A stretch of DNA of 64,000 nt from Lachnospiraceae bacterium (GCA_017619615.1 JAFZRY010000021.1:1-64000); one strand, 5' to 3'. Positions 41,834 through 50,107 are shown, counted from the first letter of the stretch. Translations and numbers: made by a program. Notes: generated from the letters alone by a model not told the origin.

Positions 41834-42544
41834 ATGAAGAAACTCATCACCATGACGATCGAGAAGGCCAAAAAGATCCCGCGCTACGGCTGGATCCTGG
41901 CCTTCGTGTATTTCGGGCTGCAGTACGGGATGTACCGGCTGGGCGACTGGATCAGCCGCCTGATCGGGACCATCGACCGGGCCTTCGAGCCGAAGATCCC
42001 GTTCATCGACGACGCGATCCCGCTCATTCCGGCGTTCGCGGTCATCTACCTGTTTTCGTACGTGTTCTGGATCCGCGGGCCGATGGTCGCGTCGCTCACC
42101 AAAAAACGCAATTTCGTGAACTATATCGCCGGCCTTTCGCTGGCTTACATCATCGGCTTCCTGTTCTTTGTGTTCATGCCGACCTGCATGGACCGCGTGC
42201 GTGAGGGCCTGCTGGACGCGGCGGCCCGGCCGGGCTTTTTCAACTGGCTGCTGTCCATCATCTACGGCGCGGACGGGAGCCGCTACGGCTTCAACCTCTT
42301 CCCGTCCTACCACTGCCTGATCAGCCTGTACTGCTACCTGGGCATCCGCAAGCAGCCGGAGGTTTCGCGGGGCTTCCGCATTTATTCCGCGGTCATGACG
42401 GTCCTCATCTGCGCCTCCACCGTCTTCACCAAACAGCATTACTTCATCGACATCCCCGGCGGCCTCCTCATCGCGCTCGGCTGCTACCTGCTCATGAATA
42501 AACTGGATCCCGGCTCGAAATGGGTCGCGAAGCACGGGGAATAA
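41834..42544 (+). CDS. PAP2-family membrane phosphatase
   Basis: A 236-aa membrane protein with about five helices. It carries the phosphatase motifs FPSYHC (C2, SxH form) and FTKQHYFIDIPGG (C3, with catalytic His and Asp); the C1 motif is weak. It belongs to the PAP2/phosphatidate phosphatase superfamily and probably removes phosphate from a lipid or prenyl carrier (inference). The start is clear at 41834 with ACGAGGACA upstream. The next gene follows 18 bp later. Confidence 0.82.
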   Translation: MKKLITMTIEKAKKIPRYGWILAFVYFGLQYGMYRLGDWISRLIGTIDRAFEPKIPFIDDAIPLIPAFAVIYLFSYVFWIRGPMVASLTKKRNFVNYIAGLSLAYIIGFLFFVFMPTCMDRVREGLLDAAARPGFFNWLLSIIYGADGSRYGFNLFPSYHCLISLYCYLGIRKQPEVSRGFRIYSAVMTVLICASTVFTKQHYFIDIPGGLLIALGCYLLMNKLDPGSKWVAKHGE

Positions 42545-42562
42545 AGCATCGGAGGGCCTGCC

Positions 42563-43399
42563 ATGAATGAGGACCTGATTCGCCGCCGCATCCTGCTGGG
42601 ACGCTCGTTCATCACCAAATTTGCCGATGATGAGGGCGTGGACGAAGATTACGAGACCGACCAGAATCTGAAGAAGCCGCAGCCGCCGCTGGCGAAGGCG
42701 CCGATGCGCGGCCCGGAGCAGGCGCTCGCGCTGCCCGTAAACTTCTCCGAGCTGGACATCGATAACGATTTCCTGCACGTCATCAACAGCCGCGCCAGCC
42801 GCCGGGTCTATACGCAGGAGCCGATGAGCCTGCTGCAGCTGTCGTTCCTGCTCTGGTGTTGCCAGGGCGTCAAAGCCCTGCGCGGCAGGTCCTACGCCAC
42901 CCTGCGCACGGTGCCGAGCGGCGGCGCGCGCCATCCGTTCGAGTGTTACCTGGCATTGCAGCGGGTGGAGCGGCTGGCTGACGGGCTGTACCACTATCTG
43001 CCCCTGACCCACGCGCTCGAATTCCTGGGCGCCCGGGACGATCTGCCGGAGTTCATCACCAACTCCCTGTCCGGCCAGGCATGGGCCGCGAAAGCGAACG
43101 CCGTGTTCTATTTCAGCTGCGTCTTCTACCGCGCGGAATGGCGCTACGGCATCTGGGCCCACGCCCCGGTCCTGATGGACAGCGGCCACGTGACTGAAAA
43201 CCTCTACCTGGCCGCTACCTCCCTCGGCCTCGGCGGCTGCGCCATCGCCGCCGTCGACCCCGCTGCCTCCAACGCCGCCTTCTCCCTGGACGGCCTCGAA
43301 GAGACCGTCTTCTACGCCATGCCCGTCGGCACCGTCCGCCCCTCCGACAAACCGCAGGAAGACGCCTTCTACGCCTTCGTCCGCGAACAGGGCCTGTAA
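42563..43399 (+). CDS. SagB/ThcOx-type nitroreductase
   Basis: A 278-aa FMN-dependent oxidoreductase. It has the nitroreductase signature NSRASRRVYTQEPMSLLQLSFLLWC, the TVPSGGARHPFECYLAL flavin-binding region and GLGGCAIAAVDPA. SagB-type enzymes oxidise azolines in modified peptides, but no cyclodehydratase or precursor peptide gene is adjacent here, so an ordinary flavin dehydrogenase role is equally likely. It is 18 bp behind the PAP2 gene and probably co-transcribed. Confidence 0.88.
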   Translation: MNEDLIRRRILLGRSFITKFADDEGVDEDYETDQNLKKPQPPLAKAPMRGPEQALALPVNFSELDIDNDFLHVINSRASRRVYTQEPMSLLQLSFLLWCCQGVKALRGRSYATLRTVPSGGARHPFECYLALQRVERLADGLYHYLPLTHALEFLGARDDLPEFITNSLSGQAWAAKANAVFYFSCVFYRAEWRYGIWAHAPVLMDSGHVTENLYLAATSLGLGGCAIAAVDPAASNAAFSLDGLEETVFYAMPVGTVRPSDKPQEDAFYAFVREQGL

Positions 43400-43411
43400 A
43401 CAGGGCCATTT

Positions 43412-43482
43412 GGGGACGGTTCCGGGTGGCACTGCCGGGAAGAACCGTCCCTAAGCGGCACTGCCGGGAAGAACCGTCCCCG
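43412..43482. repeat. Tandem copies of the GGGACGGTTCC...GGAACCGTCCC hairpin
   Basis: GGGGACGGTTCCGGG, then GGTGGCACTGCC, then GGGAAGAACCGTCCC form a long hairpin (43412-43451). A second right half-unit, GGCACTGCCGGGAAGAACCGTCCCC, follows (43457-43481). The same arrangement recurs at 45212. Confidence 0.75.
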
Positions 43483-43515
43483 GCGGCACTGCCTCAGCGG
43501 CCCGCCGGTCGATCA

Positions 43516-43548
43516 GATGACAGAGGTACGTCCCCTGTCATCTTTTTT
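43516..43548 (+). terminator. TGACAGAGG-family hairpin acting as terminator
   Basis: GATGACAGAGGTACGTCCCCTGTCATC (43516-43542) ends in a run of T and would stop transcription from the SagB-type gene. It is a near-identical copy of the repeat at 16771. Confidence 0.75.
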
Positions 43549-43653
43549 ATGCAAACTGTGCGGCGCTGCGGTGCAGTCTGTGCAGAGGGTATTGCATTTC
43601 CGGACGGTTTTTTATAGAGTGGCGTCAGGACGAAGAAAGAGAGGAGCGAAAAG

Positions 43654-44103
43654 GTGAGGATCCGACTTCAGATCAGAAAACCGCAGGCCGATGAGGTGCG
43701 GCGCGAGCTGGAAGACGCCGGGATCGTGATCGACGAGAAGGCGCCGTACGTGCTGAGCGAGGCGGCCGGGGCCGGGGCGTTCCTGACGGTGCGCGGCACG
43801 GACGGGTCGCGCGAGCGGGTCGCCGCGGACGGGATCATTTTCATCGAAAGCTACGGTCACAACGTGGACGTGCACACCACGGAGGGGACGTACGCCGGAA
43901 CGGAACCGCTGTATCAGCTGGCAGCGGCGCTGGATCCGGCGCAGTTCCTGCGCATCAGCAATTCGGTGATCATCGCGCGGAAGCACGTGAAGAAGATCCG
44001 CCCGTCGCTGTCCATGAAATTCGTCCTGACCCTGTCCGACGGAACGCTGGTGGACGTGACCCGCAGCTATTACGGCGCGTTCCGCGAGTTTTTCAACATT
44101 TGA
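43654..44103 (+). CDS. LytTR-family DNA-binding regulator
   Basis: A 149-aa protein with a C-terminal LytTR domain (residues 55-149: IIFIESYGHNVDVHTTEG, FLRISNSVIIARKHVKKIRP and a final RSYYGAFREFF). There is no receiver domain. Such single LytTR proteins often lie next to a small membrane partner that controls them; here the next gene, 60 bp away, is a two-helix membrane protein. The start is GTG at 43654 with GAGGAG upstream. Confidence 0.88.
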   Translation: MRIRLQIRKPQADEVRRELEDAGIVIDEKAPYVLSEAAGAGAFLTVRGTDGSRERVAADGIIFIESYGHNVDVHTTEGTYAGTEPLYQLAAALDPAQFLRISNSVIIARKHVKKIRPSLSMKFVLTLSDGTLVDVTRSYYGAFREFFNI

Positions 44104-44163
44104 GGCGTTTGCCGGACCGATCGTTACAACAGTCAGACGGCCCCCGGGCCGAAGGAGGTAAAT

Positions 44164-45189
44164 ATGAGAACCAGTATCGTCATTCTTCTGATCACCGCCG
44201 CCGCCGCGGTCCTGCTGGGCGCGGCCGCCTATATCCGCTACCGCCGCCGGCTGGACGCAGCGCTGTCCGATTCCGCCGACGCCTCCGCCCGCGAGCACCG
44301 CAGCGCTTCGCCCGCGGAATTCGTCCCGTGGCTCCTGATCGCCCTGCTGGTCATCTGGAACGGCGTCACGCTGGGGAAGGTCTCCTCCGTGGGCCAGCAG
44401 CTGGACAACCTGAGCATGAACATGCAGAGCCAGATGCAGGTCATGAACGCCCGCATCGCGCACCTGGAGGAGATGCTGAAGTCCGAGACTGATATCCTGC
44501 GGGACTGCGAGTGGTCCTTCGGTGACCTGGATCCGCAGACGAACCGCGCCGCGCTCGATTTCACGCTGTACCCGGCGTCGTACACGGAAACGTCGAAACT
44601 GAGCCTGTCGTACGGCGGCGAGACCGTCAGCTTTACGCAGCAGAGCGCCGGCGTTTTCAAAGGCACCGCTTCGATCGACATTTTCCGCGTCGTCGAAGAC
44701 CCCGCCGTCCTCACCATGACCGACGGCTCCGCGTCCCGCACGCAGGTCCTGGACGATCTGCCCACCGGTTACCTGTTCGTCCATTTCCTGCCCGTCTGGA
44801 TGGCCGAAGCCTCCACGCTGAAAGCCGCCCGCAAGGGCGATGCCCTGACCCTGACCGGCGACCTGGTCCTCGCGCCGTACGGCAAGGAATCCAACGTGCA
44901 GGTCACGAAAGCGGAACTGATCAAAGAAGTGAACGGTACCGTCACCGGACGCGTCCCCGTCACCCTGGACGGCGGCATGGCGACCCTGACCCTGGACGAG
45001 ACCTTCGCCGGTTTCGGCGCTGACGGCACTCTTCGCCTCCTCCTCGAGACCGCGACTTCGGCCGGCCACACCGTCCGCACCCTCCTTATCAGCATCGATC
45101 CTTCCGACGGCGGCGCTCCCGTCCTCCATTGCGGCGACACCGAGGTCTTCGACCCCTCCGGCCGCTCCCTCCTCCACTGGGGCGAATAA
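44164..45189 (+). CDS. Two-helix membrane protein with exported domain, LytTR partner candidate
   Basis: A 341-aa protein. Membrane helices lie at about residues 4-24 and 51-69 with a cytosolic-type Arg-rich loop between (IRYRRRLDAAL). A coiled coil follows (SSVGQQLDNLSMNMQSQMQV to HLEEMLKSE), then an extracytoplasmic strand-rich domain of unknown fold. GAAGGAGG precedes the ATG. By position it may sense an envelope signal for the LytTR protein (inference). It is not the DUF3021 partner usually found with LytTR genes. Confidence 0.65.
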   Translation: MRTSIVILLITAAAAVLLGAAAYIRYRRRLDAALSDSADASAREHRSASPAEFVPWLLIALLVIWNGVTLGKVSSVGQQLDNLSMNMQSQMQVMNARIAHLEEMLKSETDILRDCEWSFGDLDPQTNRAALDFTLYPASYTETSKLSLSYGGETVSFTQQSAGVFKGTASIDIFRVVEDPAVLTMTDGSASRTQVLDDLPTGYLFVHFLPVWMAEASTLKAARKGDALTLTGDLVLAPYGKESNVQVTKAELIKEVNGTVTGRVPVTLDGGMATLTLDETFAGFGADGTLRLLLETATSAGHTVRTLLISIDPSDGGAPVLHCGDTEVFDPSGRSLLHWGE

Positions 45190-45211
45190 TACCCTGGGAC
45201 AGGACCATTGA

Positions 45212-45342
45212 GGGACGGTTCCAGGTGGCACTGCCGGAAGGAACCGTCCCCAACTGGCCTCGGAACCGTCCCCAACTGGCCTCATGAGAGCCAAAAGGGG
45301 ACGATCCCTAACTCGCATCATTCGGACGGGCAATGCCCGTCC
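45212..45342. repeat. Cluster of palindromic GGGACGG repeats
   Basis: A GGGACGGTTCC-AGGTGGCACTGCCGG-AAGGAACCGTCCC hairpin (45212-45250) is followed by a second CGGAACCGTCCCC (45261-45273), a GGGGACGATCCCTA copy (45297-45310) and a GGACGGGC-AAT-GCCCGTCC hairpin (45325-45342). They occupy most of the gap between the LytTR partner and methionine gamma-lyase; the rest is the promoter and leader described next. Confidence 0.75.
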
Positions 45343-45346
45343 CTAC

Positions 45347-45375
45347 TTGTTTTTACGGGAAAGAAGGTGTATAAT
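45347..45375 (+). promoter_or_regulatory. Promoter of methionine gamma-lyase
   Basis: TTGTTT (45347-45352), 17-bp spacer and TATAAT (45370-45375). A GC-rich leader of about 120 nt follows with CGGCAG-GAGA-CTGCCG and GGCGC/GCGCC hairpins; no SAM-I-type riboswitch core was recognised in it. Confidence 0.6.
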
Positions 45376-45497
45376 AAAACGCGGATCGGCAGGAGACTGC
45401 CGCAGTTCGTGAAATGGTTCGGTATACAGGGGCCCGGAAGAGGGAAGGGCGCTTTTTTGCGGCGCCGGAAGGCCCCGATTTTCCAAGGAGGAAGAAA

Positions 45498-46694
45498 ATG
45501 ATGGAACACAGTCAGCAGGGGTTCGGTACCAGGGCCGTCCATGCGGGGAGCGTGAAGGATGAGCAGTACGGCGCGCTGGCCACGCCGATTTATCAGACGT
45601 CGACGTTCGTGTTCGACAGCTGCGAGCAGGGGGGCCGGCGTTTCGCCGGAACGGAGCCGGGCTATATCTACACCCGTCTGGGCAACCCCACGGTCACGGT
45701 GCTGGAGAACCGCATCGCGGCGCTGGAGGGGGCCGAGGCCTGCGTGGCGGCGGGTTCCGGGATGGGCGCCGTCGCGTCCTGCCTGTGGACGATCGCGGGC
45801 GTGGGCAAGCACATCCTCGCGGACAGGACCTTGTACGGCTGCACGTTCGCCCTGCTGAACCACGGCATGCGCCGCTACGGCGTGGAGGTGGACTTTATCA
45901 ACACCTCGAACCTGGACGAAGTGCGCACGCACTTAAAGCCCAACACCGTGGCGGTCTATCTGGAGACCCCCGCCAACCCCACGCTGAAGATCGCGGACAT
46001 CGAGGCGGTCGCGAAGATCGCCCATAATTACAACCCTGACATCAAAGTGGTGTGCGACAACACCTTCGCCTCCCCGGCGCTGCAGAGCCCGCTGGCCCTG
46101 GGCGCGGACGTGATCGTGCATTCCGCCACCAAATATTTAAACGGCCACGGCGACGTGATCGCCGGCTTCGTGGTGGGCTCCGCCGATTTCATCAATGAAG
46201 TCCGCCTGTTCGGCCTGAAAGACATGACCGGCGCGGTGATGGATCCGTTCGCGGCCTACCTGATCCTGCGCGGCGTGAAAACGCTGGAGATCCGCATGGA
46301 GCGCCACTGCGACAACGCGGAGAAGGTCGCGGCCTTCCTGGCGGCGCACCCGGCGGTGGAGCGCGTATACTACCCCGGCCTGCCGGACGCCCCCGGCCAC
46401 GAGATCGCGGCGCGGCAGATGAAGCGCTTCGGCGGCATCATCGCCTTCGAGGTCCGCGGCGGCCGCGAAGCCGGGATGAAGCTGGTGGACAGCCTGAAAC
46501 TCATCACCATCGCGGTGTCCCTGGGCGACGCGGAGACCCTGATCGAGCACCCCGCCTCCATGACCCACTCGCCGTACACGGACGAGGAGCTGGCGGAGTC
46601 CGGGATCGCCCCCGGCCTGATCCGCCTGTCCGTGGGCCTGGAGAGCCCCGAGGACATTATCGCGGACCTGGAGCAGGGCCTGGCGCAGATCTGA
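45498..46694 (+). CDS. mdeA: Methionine gamma-lyase
   Basis: A 398-aa PLP enzyme of the Cys/Met metabolism family, the same length as Pseudomonas methionine gamma-lyase. It cleaves methionine to methanethiol, ammonia and 2-oxobutyrate. PLP-binding Lys sits in HSATKYLNGHGD, and LYGCTFALLNHG keeps the Cys that marks methionine gamma-lyases (cystathionine lyases lack it). YTRLGNPTV and the SVGLESPEDI C-terminus are also characteristic. AAGGAGGAAG precedes the ATG at 45498. It appears to be a single transcription unit. A related cystathionine/homocysteine lyase activity cannot be excluded. Confidence 0.9.
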   Translation: MMEHSQQGFGTRAVHAGSVKDEQYGALATPIYQTSTFVFDSCEQGGRRFAGTEPGYIYTRLGNPTVTVLENRIAALEGAEACVAAGSGMGAVASCLWTIAGVGKHILADRTLYGCTFALLNHGMRRYGVEVDFINTSNLDEVRTHLKPNTVAVYLETPANPTLKIADIEAVAKIAHNYNPDIKVVCDNTFASPALQSPLALGADVIVHSATKYLNGHGDVIAGFVVGSADFINEVRLFGLKDMTGAVMDPFAAYLILRGVKTLEIRMERHCDNAEKVAAFLAAHPAVERVYYPGLPDAPGHEIAARQMKRFGGIIAFEVRGGREAGMKLVDSLKLITIAVSLGDAETLIEHPASMTHSPYTDEELAESGIAPGLIRLSVGLESPEDIIADLEQGLAQI

Positions 46695-46820
46695 CGGCCC
46701 CTCCGGCCCCCATTTCCCCGCAGCAGGGGAAATATTGCCCCTTATTTTGCCCCTCCGACCCTTTATTGACGGCGAGGAAGTGCTATAATGAAGCCATCAA
46801 AAGAAAGGAGGAGGCTGAAC

Positions 46821-47294
46821 ATGATGACCAGATGCAGCATTTGCGGAGCGCCCCTGAGCGGCCGGGTATGTGAGTACTGTGGCACCAAAGCGCAGGGCAC
46901 CGGATCCGAAGGGGCGTTTCAGACGGAAGCCCGGGAGTGGGGCCGCAAGGCTCAGGACTGGGGCCGCCAGGCCGGACAGCAGGCCCAGGAATGGGGCCGC
47001 GAAGCCCGTGACTGGGGCCGGGACATGAAGGGCCGCTTCACGCAGCGGACCGCGGAACCCGGAACGGCCGCCTCCGAGACCGCCCGCGTCAGCACCCGCA
47101 GCAAATGGATCGCCTTTGTGCTTTGCCTGCTGCTGGGCCGCTGGGGGATCCACCGCCTCTATGCAGGCAAGATCGGGACCGGCCTTCTGTACATGGCCAC
47201 GAAGGGATTCGGCTTTGCAGGCGTCGTGATGGACCTGATCCTGATCCTGACGAACAACTTTACGGACGGTGAAGGCCGCCCGCTGAGAAAGTAA
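46821..47294 (+). CDS. Zinc-ribbon, WGR-repeat, TM2-domain protein
   Basis: A 157-aa protein. A zinc ribbon (CSICGAPLSGRVCEYCG, residues 5-21) is followed by an unusual amphipathic stretch repeating EWGRKAQDWGRQA about five times (residues 38-75), and then a TM2 domain with two helices (LCLLLGRWGIHRLYAGKIG, then VVMDLILILTN). TM2 proteins are common with SPFH/YdjI-type proteins in Firmicutes. The ATG at 46821 is chosen for AAAGGAGGAGG upstream. It probably acts with the next gene at the membrane. Confidence 0.78.
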   Translation: MMTRCSICGAPLSGRVCEYCGTKAQGTGSEGAFQTEAREWGRKAQDWGRQAGQQAQEWGREARDWGRDMKGRFTQRTAEPGTAASETARVSTRSKWIAFVLCLLLGRWGIHRLYAGKIGTGLLYMATKGFGFAGVVMDLILILTNNFTDGEGRPLRK

Positions 47295-47346
47295 ACAACG
47301 ACCGGACAGGGAGCGGACGCACCGTCCGCCCCCTGTGAAGACAAGA

Positions 47347-47385
47347 TGACAGGTGGCAGGGGGGGCAGACCCCTTTGTCACGTTT
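47347..47385. repeat. TGACAGG...TTTGTCA palindromic repeat variant
   Basis: ATGACAGGTGGCAGGGGGGGCAGACCCCTTTGTCACG pairs TGACAgg with ccTTTGTCA and GGGG with CCCC, sitting in the gap before the SPFH-like gene. Confidence 0.45.
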
Positions 47386-47398
47386 TGCGAGGTAGACC

Positions 47399-48061
47399 AT
47401 GTTATTCAGCAGACGCAGGAATAACCGCCCGATCAGTTTTCAGGACAATGACCGCGGCCTGGTGCTGTACCGCTACGGCTCGGCCACGGAAGACCTGCCC
47501 TTAACGTCCGGCAGCCTGATCCTGGTGGCGCCCGGCCAGCACATCTTCCTGATGAAGGGCAACGAACTGGCGGACGTATGGGATCAGGGCTCCTACCGCC
47601 TGAGCCCGGAAATGTTCCCCCGCCTGGCGGATACCGGCGCTTTCCGGGATCGCCCCAACAGCCCGCTGGAGGCGGACCTCTATTATGTCAGCACCGAACC
47701 GATCACGGAGCGGAAGTGGGCCACGCGCACGCCGGCCCTGGTGCAGGAAGCGGGGCAGGTCTACCGGGTCCGCGCCTACGGCACCTACGATTTCCGCGTC
47801 CACGACGTGTTCAGCTTCATCCTGGACGTTTTCACCGACCGGGGCCTGAAGAACACTTATGAAGTGGTGAACTTCCTGAACACCCGCGTGGCCGGCGCTT
47901 TCACCGCCACCGTGAGCGAAATGAGCCTCCCCGTCCTGGAGATCATCAACCACCCCGGCGAGATCTCCGGCCTCGTAAAAGAAAAAGCCAACCGATCCCT
48001 CGTCGGCACCGGCATCGAATTCATCAACGTCCTGATCGAAGGCACTTCCCTCCCTGACTGA
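47399..48061 (+). CDS. SPFH/YdjI-like protein, compact form
   Basis: A 220-aa protein. Residues 20-180 resemble the SPFH domain of the YdjI (virion core protein-like) family: DRGLVLYRYGSATEDLPLTS, VAPGQHIFLMKGNELADVWDQG, and the FILDVFTDRGLKN to NFLNTRV segment. Typical YdjI is longer and carries a C-terminal zinc ribbon; this one stops early. In this window the ribbon lies instead in the TM2 protein just upstream. These proteins form membrane-associated scaffolds. The role here is unknown. Confidence 0.75.
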   Translation: MLFSRRRNNRPISFQDNDRGLVLYRYGSATEDLPLTSGSLILVAPGQHIFLMKGNELADVWDQGSYRLSPEMFPRLADTGAFRDRPNSPLEADLYYVSTEPITERKWATRTPALVQEAGQVYRVRAYGTYDFRVHDVFSFILDVFTDRGLKNTYEVVNFLNTRVAGAFTATVSEMSLPVLEIINHPGEISGLVKEKANRSLVGTGIEFINVLIEGTSLPD

Positions 48062-48089
48062 CCTTCCCTCAGGACTGATACCCGTTCCG

Positions 48090-48113
48090 AGGCGGCTCCG
48101 GCCGCCTTTTTTC
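48090..48113 (+). terminator. Terminator after the SPFH-like gene
   Basis: AGGCGGC-TCCG-GCCGCCT followed by six T (48090-48112). Confidence 0.85.
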
Positions 48114-48159
48114 GTGCGGCAAAACCGTCTCCCTATGGCTCTGTTCCGGGTTTTCGGCA

Positions 48160-48188
48160 TTGACAAGGGGGAGGGGGAAGGGTATGCT
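48160..48188 (+). promoter_or_regulatory. Promoter of the transketolase operon
   Basis: TTGACA (48160-48165), 17-bp G-rich spacer and TATGCT (48183-48188), 54 bp before the ATG. Confidence 0.6.
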
Positions 48189-48241
48189 TAAGATGGCGGC
48201 GTTCGGGCGCCGGATGATTTCGGTAAAGGAGCGGATGGCTT

Positions 48242-49081
48242 ATGAGAGAAATTCTTTCCGTTCAGGAACTGCAGAACAAATGTGTGGACCTGAGGAAAAA
48301 AGTGGTGGATATGATCTGCAAGGCGGGGTCGGGACACCCCGGCGGATCGCTGTCGGTGGCGGAATTTGTCACAGCGTGCTACTGGCATGAACTGGACGTG
48401 GATCCGCAGGATCCTCAATGGCCCGGGCGCGACCGCTTCGTGCTGTCGAAAGGCCACGTGGCGCCGGCCCAGTACGCGGCGCTGGCCATGAAGGGCTTTT
48501 TCCCGGAGGAACTGCTGGATACGCTTCGCAAGGAAGGCTCTCCGCTGCAGGGCCATCCGTCCATGACCAAGTGCCCCGGCATCGACATCTCGACCGGCTC
48601 GCTGGGCCAGGGTCTGGCCTGTGCCGTCGGCATGGCGCTGGCGGCGAAGATGGACGGCGCCTCCTACCGCGTCTACTGCGCGGTGGGCGACGGCGAAGCC
48701 CAGGAAGGCGAGATCTGGGAGGCCGCCAACACGGCGCATAAATATAAACTGGACAACCTCGTGGTCTTCCTGGACCACAACGGCCTGCAGATCGACGGCC
48801 CCTGCGACGAAGTCATGCCAAACGGCGACCTCGGCGCGAAATTCCGCGCGTTCGGCTTCGACGTCTATGAGATCGACGGCAACGACATGGAGCAGATGGT
48901 CGCGGCCCTCGACCTGGCCCGCGCGGTGAAGAACGGGAAGCCCAAATGCATCCTCGGCCACACGGTCAAGGGCAAGGGCGTTTCCTTCATGGAGAACGCG
49001 GTCGGCTGGCACGGCACGGCGCCGAGCCCGGCGGAACGCGATCAGGCGCTGGCCGAACTGGATCAGCAGTACGTCAAATAA
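48242..49081 (+). CDS. Transketolase N-terminal subunit (TPP-binding)
   Basis: A 279-aa half-transketolase carrying the thiamine diphosphate-binding part: SGHPGGSLSVAEFV, the CGAxxxAQ-like DRFVLSKGHVAPAQYA, and the metal/TPP motif VGDGEAQEGEIWEAANTA with a downstream NLVVFLDHN. It moves two-carbon units between sugar phosphates in the pentose phosphate pathway, together with the next gene product. The pair replaces one full-length enzyme, the arrangement usual in Clostridia. The start at 48242 has GGAG about 10 bp upstream. Confidence 0.95.
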   Translation: MREILSVQELQNKCVDLRKKVVDMICKAGSGHPGGSLSVAEFVTACYWHELDVDPQDPQWPGRDRFVLSKGHVAPAQYAALAMKGFFPEELLDTLRKEGSPLQGHPSMTKCPGIDISTGSLGQGLACAVGMALAAKMDGASYRVYCAVGDGEAQEGEIWEAANTAHKYKLDNLVVFLDHNGLQIDGPCDEVMPNGDLGAKFRAFGFDVYEIDGNDMEQMVAALDLARAVKNGKPKCILGHTVKGKGVSFMENAVGWHGTAPSPAERDQALAELDQQYVK

Positions 49082-49094
49082 GGGGGTGCCGGAA

Positions 49095-50036
49095 ATGAGC
49101 GAAACATTGAAAAAAGCGACACGGGACGGCTTCGGCGAAGCCATCACAGCCCTGGGACAGGCGGATAAAAATATCGTCGTGATCGACATGGACCTGGGCA
49201 AATCCTGCAAGACCGGCCAGTTCATGAAGGCCTGCCCGGAGCAGTACGTCGACGTGGGCATCGCGGAGCAGAACGGCGCCGGCCTGGCCGCCGGCCTGGC
49301 ATCCTGCGGCAAGATCCCCTACGTGGTGACCTATGCGGCCTTCAGCTCCATGCGCATGCTGGAGATGATCCGCCAGGAGATCTGCTACACGAACCTGAAC
49401 GTCCGCATCATCGGCGCGCACGGCGGCTTCACGCCCGCCTACGACGGTGCGAGCCACCAGGCGATCGAGGATATGGGCATCCTGCGCACGATCCCGAACA
49501 TGACCGTCGTCATGCCGTCGGATTACGTTTCCGCGAAGAAGCTCGTGACTGCGTCGGCCGGATACGAAGGCCCTCTGTACCTGCGCCTGACCCGGGACGC
49601 GATCCCGGTGCTGTACGGCGAGGACGAGGAGTTCACGATCGGCAGGGCGCACCCGGTCCGCGAGGGCAGCGACGCGGCCATCCTGGCCAACGGCGACACG
49701 GTGCGCAAGGCCATCGAAGCAGCGGACCTGCTGGCGGCGGAGGGCATTCACGCCCGTGTGCTGGACGTCCACACCATCAAACCGCTGGACGCGGAAGCGG
49801 TGACGGCGGCTCTTCGGGAGACCGGCCGGGTCGTGACCGTGGAGGACCACAACATCATCGGCGGCCTGGGCAGCGCGGTCTGCGAAGTCGCGGCGGAACT
49901 GGGCTGCGGCAAGGTGCGGCGCATCGGCGTGCAGGACCGTTTCGGGGAGAGCGCCCCGTACGAGCGGCTGCTGGAGAAGAACGGCATCACGGCGGAAAAT
50001 ATCGCCCGGACGGCAAAGGAACTGATCGGGAGATAA
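49095..50036 (+). CDS. Transketolase C-terminal subunit
   Basis: A 313-aa partner carrying the pyrimidine-binding domain (DGFGEAITALGQADKNIVVIDMD, GIAEQNGAGLAAGLASCG, TYAAFSSMRMLEMIRQEICY) with the catalytic Glu in IAEQN, and the C-terminal transketolase domain (RVLDVHTIKPLDAEAV). The ATG at 49095 is preferred over a GTG at 49086 because GGGGGTG lies before it. It starts 13 bp after the N-terminal subunit gene. Confidence 0.95.
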   Translation: MSETLKKATRDGFGEAITALGQADKNIVVIDMDLGKSCKTGQFMKACPEQYVDVGIAEQNGAGLAAGLASCGKIPYVVTYAAFSSMRMLEMIRQEICYTNLNVRIIGAHGGFTPAYDGASHQAIEDMGILRTIPNMTVVMPSDYVSAKKLVTASAGYEGPLYLRLTRDAIPVLYGEDEEFTIGRAHPVREGSDAAILANGDTVRKAIEAADLLAAEGIHARVLDVHTIKPLDAEAVTAALRETGRVVTVEDHNIIGGLGSAVCEVAAELGCGKVRRIGVQDRFGESAPYERLLEKNGITAENIARTAKELIGR

Positions 50037-50058
50037 GAAACGTCCCGTATCTTTGATA

Positions 50059-50107
50059 AATGGGATCCTGCTCATTAAAAAATGGGCGGGATCCCATGTT
50101 TTTATTG
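50059..50107 (+). terminator. Strong terminator after the transketolase operon
   Basis: AATGGGATCC pairs with GGATCCCATG, with an inner GCTCATT/AATGGGC stem, followed by five T and an A-T run (50059-50107). Confidence 0.85.

Noticed and set aside
42563-43399. Azole-peptide (RiPP) cluster around the SagB-type gene
   Set aside because: No precursor peptide, cyclodehydratase or docking protein gene is found nearby.
41612-45333. Two long minus-strand frames of about 600 and 570 codons
   Set aside because: They shadow the PAP2, SagB, LytTR and partner genes; the plus-strand genes have recognisable families and proper starts.
45376-45497. SAM-I riboswitch before methionine gamma-lyase
   Set aside because: The conserved SAM-I core elements were looked for and not found in the leader.
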